This document shows positions 1 to 10,895 of a stretch of DNA of 64,000 nt, piece by piece. Numbering within the stretch: position 1 is the stretch's first letter; each line of letters starts with the position of its first letter. A program made the translations under genes and the position numbers. The stretch spans positions 186,001-250,000 of the forward strand of contig QXCR01000017.1 in NCBI GenBank assembly GCA_004380135.1, read 5' to 3'. The notes beneath the pieces are model-generated. The model did not search any database. It saw nothing but the letters and a program-made list of their open reading frames with translations, and was not told where the DNA came from. Source of the DNA: Stemphylium vesicarium (Eukaryota; Ascomycota; Dothideomycetes; Pleosporales; Pleosporaceae).

Positions 1-578
1 GTCTATACGGAAATGTTCAGTTTACTATCCAGAAATCGATTATAAAGAGTGCCTGGCAACTACAAAAGCAGTGAAAGAAGATGCGGTGTTTGGAAGCAGT
101 CCTTTGTTCCAACGCCCATTTTGCTGTTCAGTCAGACTAAGATAAGAACAGTACCTCCAAGGCAGTACGATAAGCTCGCGCCACTGGTATTGAGAATCAT
201 GCTCAAAACGAAGTGGCTGAACACAAGCGCGCTCAAGACTGCAACGATAGTGGGACGAAGAACGAGTCGAAACCCCGAGGCTGGCAAAAGTCTTCGAAAT
301 CGAGATTTGGCCATCGTTAGAACGCAAACCGGCGACGAGCGATGTGGAATAAAAACGAGAACAAACGCTCGACTTCAGATCCCGGTATGTGCATCTGTTC
401 CCCACACTCACAAAGTGCCTGGTTTTGTGGTAGTCTCGGATCTTTGGCGTAATGGTGCAGGTTTTGGCGTAGTCTTAGACTGTGAGGCCCAACCTAGAAC
501 AGTCTATCAATGTCTCGAATTTCGCGTGACTACGCATCTTGTTCTGCCGATATAAACTGTAGTACGACCTGATGCGAT
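1..578. other. No convincing gene
   Basis: Open frames exist on both strands, including a long plus-strand frame over 49-555. None shows a recognisable domain, a signal peptide or a splice pattern. It may hold the 5' region of the gene that follows. Confidence 0.5.
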
Positions 579-1220
579 ATGTCCATTCGAGGAATCATGG
601 CTACTGACCATTCTCTGCGTGGGCGACTTCGCCGACTGTTCGGCCTCCCTTCCATACTCGAAGAGACACAAGCTGCGATCTTGAAAGCTGAGCTGCATAC
701 CGGGGGACAAATTGGTACTTGGAAATGCAGTTTTTGCCACAGAAGTGTGATCTTTCATCTTCCCGAGCCCAGCATCCACTCCCTGGGCCTACTTCACTGC
801 CGTGCTTGTCAGCAGGCTTGGCGCCCTGCCATGTCAATTACCTTTACGAGCCAGCATTTCAGCATTACCTCTCATACCATCGTGCCGAACGGTATGAGAG
901 GTTCACAGACTGTACCTCGACCTCAGAATGATTCTTTGAGCCACGTGTACGTCTGTTTGGAGCCAAGTTGTGGACTGAGCTGGCGAATCGATATAGAAAC
1001 TGAATGGTTTAGCGGCAGCAAGAGACAGATATTGTTACTTGACGGGAAGAGGGGGAAATTGCACTGTGATTGCGGTATGAAAATCTTTGAGCCTGGGCAT
1101 TATCAAGTGTTTGAAATTGTACCTACTGCGGTTCCTTCGACGTCTTCAGGCGCGCCTAGCGGGCCGTCTGATAATATTAAACATGCTGCTGCCGGTGGCA
1201 CGGCTAGGGCTGATACCTAA
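579..1220 (+). CDS. Cys-pair (zinc-ribbon-like) hypothetical protein
   Basis: Single-exon frame of 213 aa with ATG at 579; an in-frame ATG at 597 is an alternative start. I do not recognise a family. The visible feature is four cysteine clusters: KCSFCHRS near residue 50, HCRACQQ near residue 74, VCLEPSCG near residue 128 and HCDCG near residue 162. Their spacing resembles two zinc-ribbon-like knuckle pairs, so metal binding is a reasonable inference. The N-terminus is basic (GRLRRLFG). The last 30 residues are rich in Ser, Pro, Gly and Ala and probably disordered. No signal peptide or membrane segment is seen. Function unknown. Confidence 0.55.
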   Translation: MSIRGIMATDHSLRGRLRRLFGLPSILEETQAAILKAELHTGGQIGTWKCSFCHRSVIFHLPEPSIHSLGLLHCRACQQAWRPAMSITFTSQHFSITSHTIVPNGMRGSQTVPRPQNDSLSHVYVCLEPSCGLSWRIDIETEWFSGSKRQILLLDGKRGKLHCDCGMKIFEPGHYQVFEIVPTAVPSTSSGAPSGPSDNIKHAAAGGTARADT

Positions 1221-2237
1221 CATGACACTAACCTGGGGAGCTTTGCATGCATTGACTGGATTTGAATGGTGGGGAAAGGGACGTGACGATGAGATGGGAG
1301 TACGGCATTGCTTTCACTTTTTGAGACTAGAAATAGCAGCATCAATATAAGAGCTATCGAGTAGAACCGTATGATTCCGATTTTTCGCTCTGAGAGGTGC
1401 TGTTAAAGAAACGTGAGGGAAGCTGCCGACATCTGAAAGAGGGGATCACGGAATAAGCCCCTTGGAGTTAGCAACCTGGCCAGCTGCTAACCCCACCTAA
1501 GCCTAGACCCCGGCGTTCGGGGAAATATGATAACGGCACGCGTTATGACTGGGCATTTTCCCCGCAACACCATGCTCTGTATCTCAAGCCCTGGGCGCTC
1601 ATGTACCTTATAGTAATCCAATTGTGCCCGCTATCTATACCTAGACTTCGTGCTGGAAAGAATGCACCTTCAAGGATCCACATAGGCGTGTGAGCCGTCA
1701 CAGCGCCATACAGCCACAATGCCGTTCATGGCATGAATTCACCACAGGGTCCCATCTCGACCGGCCTGGAGCAAATGGAATGTAGACCTTGACACCGAAA
1801 ATCTCTCCAAAAGGCCTAGCAATCCTTCGTCACACCTAAAGCTTATCGTCTCTTGATAGCTCTTATCATCGCCTATCATCAGCCGCCATCACTACCCTTG
1901 CGCCTCCTCACCAATTCCTCCGAACCGGCGTTCGCAACTTGACGTGAGCGGCTAAGACCCATCAACCCGGCGTTACAGTCTGCATCCTTGGCTTCTCGAC
2001 GTGGGTAGTAGCAGGGCCGTCTTTCCTTGAGCTACACGCTTGCTAGTCATGGTATACTGCCAAGGACGGCTCGTTCAGAGCGCGTAGAGGGTCCTATCTT
2101 GGATCCGGGTACATGGGTCGCTCCAGGATGGGGTTCATAAGTAACGCATCGTTCGTTCCGCAGTGAGATCAGTAGTATCTATTTTACACAGTCCGCAACT
2201 ATTGAAACACCTTTGGACTGCGACCCAGAGCGCAAAC
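1221..2237. other. Intergenic region upstream of the permease
   Basis: No supported gene. It holds a group of GATA-type sites (1843-1878, with a further TGATAA at 1528) and a small inverted repeat at 1467-1491 (GTTAGCA and TGCTAAC arms around the palindrome CTGGCCAG). It most likely acts as the promoter of the amino-acid permease. Confidence 0.5.
1843..1878. promoter_or_regulatory. GATA-factor site cluster upstream of permease
   Basis: Four GATA cores lie within 36 bp: TTATC at 1843, TGATAG at 1854, TTATCA at 1863 and CTATCA at 1873, on mixed strands. They sit about 360-395 bp before the permease ATG. Fungal nitrogen regulators of the AreA/Nit2 type bind HGATAR, often as close pairs, and control amino-acid permeases. 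Regulation here is inferred from position and density only. Confidence 0.5.
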
Positions 2238-4029
2238 ATGTCCGAAAAGAAAGTAGACGAGTTGGCCATCGGCGAACACGATGCAGACTACGGCGTCGGA
2301 CATGTTCACGAGGCGACTCGAAGGAAGAGTTCCGCTGGCGACCCTGCGGTTGTCGCAGCAGAGATCTTCGACGAGCGTTACGAAACAACGCAGCGAGGTC
2401 TCAAGTCGAGGTAGGTTATCTCTGAAGTCGACGAGAAGACCCAATGCTCACATGCTCAGACATGCTCAGATGATTGCCTTGGGTGGTACAATCGGTACTG
2501 GTCTTTTCGTCGGCAGTGGTCAAACTCTCGCTCGTGGCGGTCCAGCTTTCATCCTCGGCGCCTATATCGTCATGTCCTCCCTCATCTTCTGCACCGTCGC
2601 TGGAATCATAGAGGTCGCTGCCTATCTACCAACGCCTGGCGCTTCTATGAATCTCTTTGGTGCCCGTTACGTCTCTCGCTCTATGGGCTTTGGACTCGGA
2701 TGGCTATATTTCTACTCCCTTGGCATCCTCGTACCCTACGAAATCACAGCTGCTGGACTTGTGATCGAGTACTGGAGTCCACCTGTCAATATCGCAGTTT
2801 GGATCACGATCATGATCATCGTTATTGTGGGACTGAACTGCTTCCCCGTCAAGTTCTATGGAGAAACCGAGTTTTGGTTTGCTGGAACGAAGGTCATCAT
2901 GATCGTAGGACTATTGATTCTATCCTTCATCCTCTTCTGGGGTGGGGGCCCTCAACGCGATCGTCTTGGGTTCAGGTACTGGAAGAACCCTGGTGCAGCA
3001 AACACTTACCTCGAAGAAGGGAATACGGGTCGTTTTGTCGCCTTGCTTTCGACTCTGGTCCTCTCTGCTGTGCGTCGCGCCATTACACCTTGAACCCCTC
3101 CTAGACATGTAAGCTAACAAGTATTCACATAGTTCCCCTTCGCATTCGCTCCAGAGCTTCTCGTCGCAACGGGCGGCGAAATGCAGTCACCCCGCCGTAA
3201 CCTCCCCATCGCGGCTCGCCGTTACATCTACCGCTTGGTATTCTTCTACATCTTCAGCGTGCTCGCTATCGGCGTCATCTGCCCCTCTAACGACTCAAGC
3301 ATAACATCTGGCGGTGCCGGCGCCGGCTCTTCTCCCTTTGTTGCGGGAATCAAGAATGCAGGCATCCCCGTTCTGGACAGTATAATCAACGCCGGTATTA
3401 TCATCAGCGCTTGGTCATCCGGAAATTCCTTCTTGTTCCTTTCAAGCCGCAGTCTTTACGCCCTGGCGCTATCTGGAAACGCGCCGTCCATTTTTAAGTC
3501 CTGCACAAAATCCGGTGTTCCTTACTGGGCTGTCACCGCCTCTTCCCTCTTCTGCGCTCTTGCCTACTTGAACGTCGGCTCTTCCTCGGCCGTAGTCTTC
3601 ACATGGTTCGTCAATCTTACCAACACGTCCGGATTCATCTCCTGGATCTGCTGCGGTATCATCTTTCTGCGTTTCCGCAAAGCCTGCGAGGCCCAGGGTG
3701 TCACGGATCTTCCGTACCGCTCGCCTGTTGGTAACTGGGGCGCTTATCTCGTGATATTCTCGTTTACCTTCTTGTGCCTAATCAACGGATTTGATGTGTT
3801 TTGGCCTGAAAAATGGGACGTTAGCTCTTTCTTCACCGCGTACGTTGGTATCCCCATGTTCTTCCTTTTCTACGGCGGACATCGCATCTGGGCTAGGAAG
3901 GACATGTGGGCGTACGATCCGCGCGAGGTGGATCTGCAGACGGGACTGGATAGGGTGCTTGCGGAGGAGATGCCTGCTAGGAAGATCAGTGGGCCATGGT
4001 GGAAGAAGATTACGCTCATTTGGCAGTGA
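2238..4029 (+). CDS. Amino-acid permease (YAT/AAP family)
   Basis: Predicted plasma-membrane proton-coupled amino-acid importer of 559 aa. Exons are 2238-2410, 2460-3069 and 3133-4029. Introns of 49 and 63 nt restore the family signature across both joints: GLKSR continues into HAQMIALGGTIGTGLFVGSG, and LVLSA into FPFAFAPELL. The first 55 residues form a hydrophilic cytosolic tail, followed by about 12 hydrophobic segments. PRRNLPIAARR is the typical cytosolic loop after TM6. Length fits the yeast GAP1/DIP5 group. The substrate cannot be decided from sequence. A GATA cluster upstream suggests nitrogen control. Confidence 0.93.
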
Positions 4030-4175
4030 AATTACTATAGAGGGCAAGTTGGTGAAGGCGAATTGAATGTACTTTTATTCGTTCGTTCACGGCATCATGG
4101 TATAGCCGGGTATGCTTCAAGCCATTAAACGAGTTTCAATCAATACACACAAACGCCACTGTCGCACCCCCACCC

Positions 4176-5951
4176 TCACAATACTAACTCCTCCTGTAAC
4201 GGATACATCATCTGAGGGGGAACACATCCCCAGGAACAGACGCTGACCTTGAGTGGGAGGAAGACACCCAAGCCGTAACTCCAGAACTCTATCCACTCCG
4301 CGCGGGCTACAACGTACTTTCCATGGCACGTGTGGCACTCGCGGAACACGCTGTATCCGCCAGCAGCGTTCTTCTCTGCCCGTGCCAGGATCTTTTCGGC
4401 TTCGCGTGGGATAGTGTACTCGCCATCTCCACTGATCTTCGCACGTAGATTCTCAACGCTATCGATCTGAAGCGAGCGAGTCAAGGCTATTGTGACCAAG
4501 GAAGACACTCTGGACGACGACGGCGGAACAAACCAGGCTGAAGGTGAAAGCCCATAAACACCGCGATTTGTCTCGATGATGATAGGGTACTTCTCCTCGT
4601 TGGAGGGGAGCGAAGGGGAGCCGGGAAGGAGGGTGCCGATCTGGTTGTAGTATGAGACCTGGGTTCGGGCAATGTAGCGAGGTGCGCGCTTCATGTTGTC
4701 TTCTTCGTCCAGATCGCGCAGGCAAAGTGAAGGGTGGTGGGGGTAGAATCCCACATCCACTTCAGTCTCGCTTTCTCGCGCGTCATCTTCTCCCCCAAAA
4801 GAGTTCACCCAGGATTCAAAGTATCGAATGCGCCAAGCAGCCTGGTCGCGGTCTTTGGATATCGTGAGGGCTTCGTAGAGGTGGGCCAGCTGGCGGCTTG
4901 CTTCTTCGCGTACGATATCGAGAGGGAGCGCATCGATATCATGGAGGCCGCCGCGTTCTTCCTTTACGTAGTTGCTTTTTTGAAACCGATGAGCAGTCAT
5001 TGGCTCTAGGTATTCACTGCCGAGTGTAGTGAGAATGGACAGCTGGCCACGCGGCCGAAGGAGGTTGATAATGTCGAAGGGAAGGTGCTTGAGCCTGTTG
5101 TTCGAGAGGTTCAAAGCTTTCAGATTCTTGAGCTGGCGAATCTCTTGCGGGAGCTCTTCGATCTTATTGTGCTGGAGATAGAGATGGGTGAGGTCTCCCA
5201 AGGTATAAATCTCGGGCACAAGCCGATGGAGCCTATTGTTGTTGAGGAAGATGCGGAGCTCCGGGTTGAGCTGCCTATACTGTATTTCTGGAGGAGGCGA
5301 GTTGCGCTCCATGTTTGCTACATCGACAAGCCCATCAAGGGCGCGGATGCGCGAGATGTGGGAATCTTGTAGATTCATATAACTGAAATTGTACTCGGTT
5401 CGGTTGTCGTTTAAACCTGCATCCACCTTAGAGTTGAAATTACGCTCAATTTCGCTCATGGTGACACTGTGGATGAAGGGGACTGCAGTAACTGCGGAGC
5501 AGCGGGGGGCGTCGGGCTCGATCCCTTCCTGGCCACTGACGCCCATGTGCATGGCGTGGTCGTCTTCGTACTCCATCTCCTCGGGGAAGGGCGATTTGTG
5601 TTGTGGGAGAATGTCTTCAGAGCTATCGGTGGCATCGCTGAGCATATAGACGCCCGAATCGAAGTTGCGATCGAGATTGCGACCGAATTTGGGCTTCTTC
5701 ACCTCTGGGCTATTGTGGGCAGATTCGCGACTGTCCCACCACGCGCCCTTGCGCTTGTTCTTGTGGATGCGCGGTGATTCGTAATTGGTCACGTCGACGG
5801 ATTCGCGTGAGTCATCGCTGGAGAAGACCGGGGGTGGTGAGCTCGATTTCGAGGTGAAGGCGCTGTAGTGCGGCTCGAAGAAGGGGGGACTCTGGGGGCT
5901 GATGCTGCCCATGTACGGTGGTGAGGAGGGGGGAATCCCATCGCCGTCCAT
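4176..5951 (-). CDS. Leucine-rich repeat protein
   Basis: Single-exon, 591 aa; the ATG at 5951 is the first in frame. The first 200 residues are Ser/Pro-rich and acidic, with a basic KNKRKG stretch, and look disordered. A short LRR block follows around residues 240-310 (NNNRLHRLVPEIYTLGDL, then LTHLYLQHNKIEELPQEI, then LKALNLSNNRLKHLPFDI). The C-terminal half carries a CxxC (CHTCHGKYV) and a CSWGC element near the end, possibly a metal-binding knuckle. Such LRR proteins are conserved in ascomycetes but I cannot name a function; a protein-interaction scaffold is the likely role. It ends 146 bp from the convergent permease gene. Confidence 0.85.
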   Translation of the reverse strand: MDGDGIPPSSPPYMGSISPQSPPFFEPHYSAFTSKSSSPPPVFSSDDSRESVDVTNYESPRIHKNKRKGAWWDSRESAHNSPEVKKPKFGRNLDRNFDSGVYMLSDATDSSEDILPQHKSPFPEEMEYEDDHAMHMGVSGQEGIEPDAPRCSAVTAVPFIHSVTMSEIERNFNSKVDAGLNDNRTEYNFSYMNLQDSHISRIRALDGLVDVANMERNSPPPEIQYRQLNPELRIFLNNNRLHRLVPEIYTLGDLTHLYLQHNKIEELPQEIRQLKNLKALNLSNNRLKHLPFDIINLLRPRGQLSILTTLGSEYLEPMTAHRFQKSNYVKEERGGLHDIDALPLDIVREEASRQLAHLYEALTISKDRDQAAWRIRYFESWVNSFGGEDDARESETEVDVGFYPHHPSLCLRDLDEEDNMKRAPRYIARTQVSYYNQIGTLLPGSPSLPSNEEKYPIIIETNRGVYGLSPSAWFVPPSSSRVSSLVTIALTRSLQIDSVENLRAKISGDGEYTIPREAEKILARAEKNAAGGYSVFRECHTCHGKYVVARAEWIEFWSYGLGVFLPLKVSVCSWGCVPPQMMYPLQEELVL

Positions 5952-6471
5952 GATGGATGAAATTTCCCGATGGCCCAAGGGAGCTGACAACTCTTGCCTA
6001 CGGTTCCGACGTGTCTAGGGGTTTTCTTGGAGGCGAGGGGGCTGGAATGAAGTTGGGGAGGAAAGATGGGACGACGCGTTCCATAGCCTCGGACGCGACC
6101 CCACCCGCGAACCAGGGTCTAGATAATGCCGTCATGTTCCGCGCCTTGATAACGGTTCCACGTGCACTGCTCCATGGGCACACCCGTCTACAACGCTCCA
6201 GCAGCATGGAAAAAGCAGTGTGCCACAGTTTTTTATGTCTGCACCGTTGAGGCTACCGGAATCTCTTGGCCATGTGCCTTTGTCACAAGCCATGGTCAGT
6301 GCACACGATGCAAACAGGAGCGCCGCCAGACGTTTGCCGCACCCCCACATTGGCTTCAGCGACTGCACGTGGCGGGAGCGTGGAACAAAGCGAGGTATAC
6401 GATCAAGAAAAGAGTAATTGGATTCGTCGACGAAAGAAAATCGGACCATTCGTCTCCGCGCGAAATGTTCT
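5952..6471. other. Intergenic, between two minus-strand genes
   Basis: Promoter side of the LRR gene and 3' side of the reductase gene. Open frames here show no domain or splice structure. Confidence 0.5.
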
Positions 6472-7259
6472 TTACAAACCACCCATCCGCCTAAGGGCTA
6501 CATTTGATAGCATCCGTCCCTCTACCCCAATATCCTTACCCTCCATCGGATCGCCCTTCGACATGGCCAGCTCCGTCATGACTTTGCCCATCTCTCTTGT
6601 GGGTGTCATCATGCTCTTGTAGAGTAGATTCATGGGGGGAACCATGACCTTTTTGTACATTGCTTGCTTCGGTATGAATGGATGAATCTCCGGGTGGTTT
6701 GTCCAGTCCACTCCTCCTGGCCGGACATTGTATGTCTTCATCATGGGATTCTCCCTGCCCAGTTCCAAGAGTGCAGATTCGATTTGCCCCTTGACCTTCC
6801 CGTATAAAGGAGTGAAGATGCCTGGGGACTGTGTGGCGCCCTCACCCGAAACGTAGAGGAAGATAAACGGCGAGTCGGGGTGCATCGTGGAAAAGGCGCG
6901 CGCGGCAGCGAGGGGGTAGTGGTGGGTTATCTCGACGTACTGCCTGTAGGCACAGTCAGAATGGTCGGGGGGTTTTTTTATTACATTACACGCAGATGGA
7001 CGCACTCTTTGGTAACTGCATTCTGCGAGACGCCCTGTGCCCAGACGCATCCATGTGCGTCCTTTAATTCCTCGAGCAGCGCTTCGTCGTACGTGCTGAA
7101 GTCTTCGTGTATGATGACCTTGGCCTTCGTATGGCCTTCTGCCATCTTGACTGGACGTCTGCTGAGGATGGATATGCGACTGATGTTTTCTTGCGCAAGC
7201 ATGCTGTGGAGAACGGACGCGCCAACAAGGCCGGTCGCGCCTGTGAGTACAAGATGCAT
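6472..7259 (-). CDS. NAD(P)-binding Rossmann protein (atypical SDR)
   Basis: Two exons, 7259-7006 and 6943-6472, joined over a 62-nt intron, give 241 aa. The ATG at 7259 starts directly with a dinucleotide-binding motif, MHLVLTGATGLVGASVL (GxxGxxG), then ISILSRRPV, which resembles the end of beta-2. The splice joins NAVTKE to QYVEITHHYPLAAA, keeping the SDR-like helix. FLYVSGEGAT and PLYGKVKGQIESALL probably supply the catalytic Ser and Tyr-Lys region. Resembles the HTATIP2/atypical SDR group. Likely a cytosolic oxidoreductase or NAD(P)-sensing protein; substrate unknown. Confidence 0.85.
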
Positions 7260-7918
7260 CGTTGCAGTCGAGTCCTGCTCTTTGAAGACAATCTGTTGTT
7301 AGCATGCGATAAACTGAGGGCTGCGGTCAGCTATGTAGGCGTAGAGGAGAGTCAGCGCTATCTTGATCGGTCAGTCCACATATTTCCATCCAACGGGAGC
7401 GGCGTCATCTTCACGTCGTGCTTGACATGTGCTGATCATGGAGATAGCCATACGCCCGACGGTGTCATGGTGTTGAGGGGAAGACGCCCGGGCAGCCCCG
7501 ACGATGGTCCGTCGCCATGGAAAGCTAATGCGCTTGACTAAGCTGGCGGCTTCAGGAAGCCACCAACTTGCGCCCTGGAGCCAAGAAACGTCGCACAATG
7601 AACCGCATCCCTTGTAGCATCGAGAAAGCCTTCTTATCGCATAATCTTCTTCGCACCAGGGCCCGCATTCGCGGCACTCGTCAATGACAGGCTCTCGTGC
7701 CTTTGCAGCCCCTGGCGATCAGCCGCGGACCGGCATTTCGTTTTGCCCGGCGGCGGCCAGACGGGCGACAAGGTCCAAAGCAGGATGACTGACTGCCTAA
7801 CACTTCCGCCGCAACAGAATAGTACTCGTGCATCCCTTCCGCTCATTCCCTTGCCCTTATTTCATTACTTCCAGTCGTTCCTTTGCTGCGTTCCCTCCCG
7901 TGCATTGTGCTTGCGACC
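7260..7918. other. Divergent promoter region
   Basis: Lies between the start of the minus-strand reductase and the start of the plus-strand F-box/LRR-like gene. No coding signal found. Confidence 0.5.
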
Positions 7919-9994
7919 ATGACAGCCACGGCCAGGGCTACCGCGGATCGCCGCATCGTCTCCCTGCTTCTACGTCACCTCTCTGATATGAAGTACAAGG
8001 ATCGCCGACAGCGTGGATCCGATCAACCGGTCGAGTTTCTTGAATTCCGGCCGACACTCGTACCCTCGATTCTCGTCAACAAGCTCTGGGCAGAAGAAGG
8101 CACGTCTATTCTATGGAGACGCTATCCGCACCTTCCCGCTCTACAGCACATGTCCCTCGACCGACAACAATGGTATACGAACAAGATAGAACGATTATTT
8201 GTCCTAGGCCCAATCGAGGACGAGGCCGATCTCGCCTATCTCGAGGGCTTGGAGTGGCCGAACCTCAAGACTCTGGAATTGGAGGCCGACTGGAAGAAAT
8301 ATGAAAAAGCCATCAGCCCCATGCTCCACTCCGGACTCCAACATCTAGAGTTCCTAGGCCCACAAAGCAGCGAATCCGCTCACGTTGTCGCCATCATCCT
8401 TCCAACCTTCTTCAAGTCCTGCCCCCATCTCCGCAGCATACACATTGGCCCGGACGTCATCGATCCCAAGGACCCAGTACCCAATCAAGAGCTCCTGAAT
8501 TTGCTCGATTCTGCGCAAAGTATCACTGATGTCTGTATAAGGAACACCAGTATCTCCGGGAAAGATCAGCTGTTCGTACGCTTGAGCCAACGGCCGGGTC
8601 TTGAAGCCCTTGAGGTCGATCTTGATCCCGGTCTACAGTTACTCCCTTACTTCTCAGGCCCCAATGCCCTTCCCGTATCTTTCCGCTCCCTCAAGCGGCT
8701 GCACATCATGTGTTATCCGGAAATCGCTATTGCTCTGCCATCTCACCTACAGCTCATCGAAGAGTTGCACGTGGATATCGCCAGGATACCCAACCTGTCA
8801 CGACAGGATGGCGATATGAACATCTTGGATGATGTAGTAGGCGGAGTATTGCAATGTGGAAAACTTCAGTCGCTCCGTATCAACATTGGTCAAGTTGCGA
8901 TTGATTTCCCTTCGCCGCTGTCCTACCCGAGACTTTCGGGCACTTCGTTGACGAAGCTCGTTGCCGGCTGTCCAAATCTACAGGAAATAAGCTTCCTTGC
9001 CTCAGAGCCGGCTGCCATTGATGGTTCAATGATTTCCAGTCTACAGTTTGAAGCATTTTGCAAAGGACTACCGCAGCTCATGAGCCTCAGTTTGAAGCTT
9101 CATCCACAAACGGCGATTGAGCTGGAATCCACGGCACTCGAAAGCCTAGCGCGGAACTGTCCTTTGCTTGAGACGTTGCGCTTGAAGATTTCTCTGCATA
9201 TACCTGATTCGCAAATACCCAAGAAGCCTACGTCATTACAGCCCACCGAGCTGGCTATTCAAGATCAGACAAGCACAGAAGAACCCCCTGCTGCGTCCTC
9301 CATTACCGTACCTGGCGACGAAGGAAACACCTCGGTCCACATCGAAAAGTTTTCTGGATCAAACCCATCTGTTGCATTTACCTTCAAAGATCTCAGGCAC
9401 CTCGCTTTTGCGCGTCCCCAATCAATTCTTTCAATCACAAGCGATTCATACACCGCGTCATCTAACTCACAAGCCAGTTCTGTCGTTGATCCCCTTGTAG
9501 AGCAAAGCCTTGTTCGATCATGGGCTCAGCCACTTGCAGCCCAGTTCCCTCGTCTCGAAGTTCTGGAAGCCTGGGGTGATTGGACAGGGCAAGACAACGA
9601 GGTGCTCAACTACTTCCTTCCACGAGAGGAGCTGCTGGCCACCACCTGGGAGTTCCTCAGCGGCGTGGAGCAAGACCTTTGGGAAGAGGAGGGAGATGTC
9701 GACGAGATTCTCAGTGATTCAGATTGGATAGAGAATCGTACAGATCGGTACAGCTTCAACAGCTACACTAGCGCTGATTGGGACTTGGCTAGCCTTGTCA
9801 ACGAATTCCCGGTTGAAGAACACTTCGAAGACAGCCCTCATTCAGACGCATATGAGGAGGAGCCAGAGGACATGCTCACACCCGGACGAGTCCTTGATAA
9901 GAATGAAGCCTACTTTGGTCACACCGATGCCAAGTGTATTTCTCCCTCGGGGCCAGCACCAGTCGCACTCGCAGCAGACGCAGCAGCATGCTGA
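7919..9994 (+). CDS. F-box/LRR-like protein
   Basis: Single-exon, 691 aa. I chose the ATG at 7919 because it has a good context (GACCATGA) and the frame upstream has no other ATG. The N-terminal about 70 residues (IVSLLLRHLSD, then PSILVNKLWAEEGTSILWRR) resemble an F-box, the adaptor that docks to Skp1 in SCF ubiquitin ligases. Residues about 90-430 contain irregular leucine-rich repeats (LEWPNLKTLELEADW, LIEELHVDIARIPNLS, CPLLETLRLKISL). The last 130 residues are very acidic. Probable substrate receptor, inferred; the F-box is degenerate, so an LRR-only role is possible. Confidence 0.8.
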   Translation: MTATARATADRRIVSLLLRHLSDMKYKDRRQRGSDQPVEFLEFRPTLVPSILVNKLWAEEGTSILWRRYPHLPALQHMSLDRQQWYTNKIERLFVLGPIEDEADLAYLEGLEWPNLKTLELEADWKKYEKAISPMLHSGLQHLEFLGPQSSESAHVVAIILPTFFKSCPHLRSIHIGPDVIDPKDPVPNQELLNLLDSAQSITDVCIRNTSISGKDQLFVRLSQRPGLEALEVDLDPGLQLLPYFSGPNALPVSFRSLKRLHIMCYPEIAIALPSHLQLIEELHVDIARIPNLSRQDGDMNILDDVVGGVLQCGKLQSLRINIGQVAIDFPSPLSYPRLSGTSLTKLVAGCPNLQEISFLASEPAAIDGSMISSLQFEAFCKGLPQLMSLSLKLHPQTAIELESTALESLARNCPLLETLRLKISLHIPDSQIPKKPTSLQPTELAIQDQTSTEEPPAASSITVPGDEGNTSVHIEKFSGSNPSVAFTFKDLRHLAFARPQSILSITSDSYTASSNSQASSVVDPLVEQSLVRSWAQPLAAQFPRLEVLEAWGDWTGQDNEVLNYFLPREELLATTWEFLSGVEQDLWEEEGDVDEILSDSDWIENRTDRYSFNSYTSADWDLASLVNEFPVEEHFEDSPHSDAYEEEPEDMLTPGRVLDKNEAYFGHTDAKCISPSGPAPVALAADAAAC

Positions 9995-10895
9995 GCGCAC
10001 ATGTCTCTTGCCGCGTGAGAACCCAATGGAACGTGACAAACTCACGCGGAAATTAGCGGAAATCAATTGTCGACAACGAAAATGTTTGAAAGCCTTTCCC
10101 TGCACGCATACACATCAGCGAGTAAATCCTAGAAACACGACTTCACGCAAGAAATGAAGCAAAAACAACGGAACTGGCATACACGGAGCAAGGAAGCTCC
10201 TCCGTGAAGGTACAAATCATTCTTACGTTTCTGCACATCTCATAATCTTCTTTGTACAGTCTTGAATTATCGAACAATATCGAAAGATCTGGCCTTTGTC
10301 ATACTGGAAGGCTTAGTATATGAATAAATTGAGCTACATTTTCTCCCTCATTTTATCCTGGATTCCTCGTCGCGTGTGGTTGTAAATCCAGTCAAATCCC
10401 ACTTTGTAAAGTTTCTTTAGCGTCAACCCATATCTGAGGGCTAGGAGCGGTGAGCAGGAGACAAATGGTGTTTCACTATTTCAAAACACCTCAGACCCAC
10501 ATCACCAGCCGCACCATGGGCATAACGCCAGTTTGTAACATTGGATCGGCTTTTCCTCAAGAACTTGCGCAAGGTGTCGTTGTCAGTAGAGTTGCGGGCA
10601 GGCCCATGACCAAGACCTATCCAGCCAGCGGCGTCTTTCCCAGCCGCTCTACCCTCGCTACCAATTTCTCGACGAGAACGCACACCTTCCAGCAGGAAGA
10701 AGGCTATTCAGGGTCGAAAATCTCGATGCAGAGGCCTGCTGGTTCAGTCTGTGCGCATCCAATGTCTGCCACGTCTTGTACATGTACAGCCCATCCACGT
10801 GTCACCGCCATCCCCAGCTTTCGACTCAGCCCCGCGCCGCCACACGAATCAGAAGTTCTAGACAAGTGAACAAACAACCACTCGATCTCATATCA
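9995..10895. other. Intergenic region
   Basis: 3' region of the F-box/LRR-like gene and promoter of the CFEM gene. Overlapping opposite-strand frames at 10441-10869 show no recognisable protein. Confidence 0.5.

Noticed and set aside
1467..1491. Inverted repeat with GTTAGCA arms as a terminator or tRNA arm
   Set aside because: Seven-base arms only, no U tract and no tRNA fold; probably chance or a factor site.
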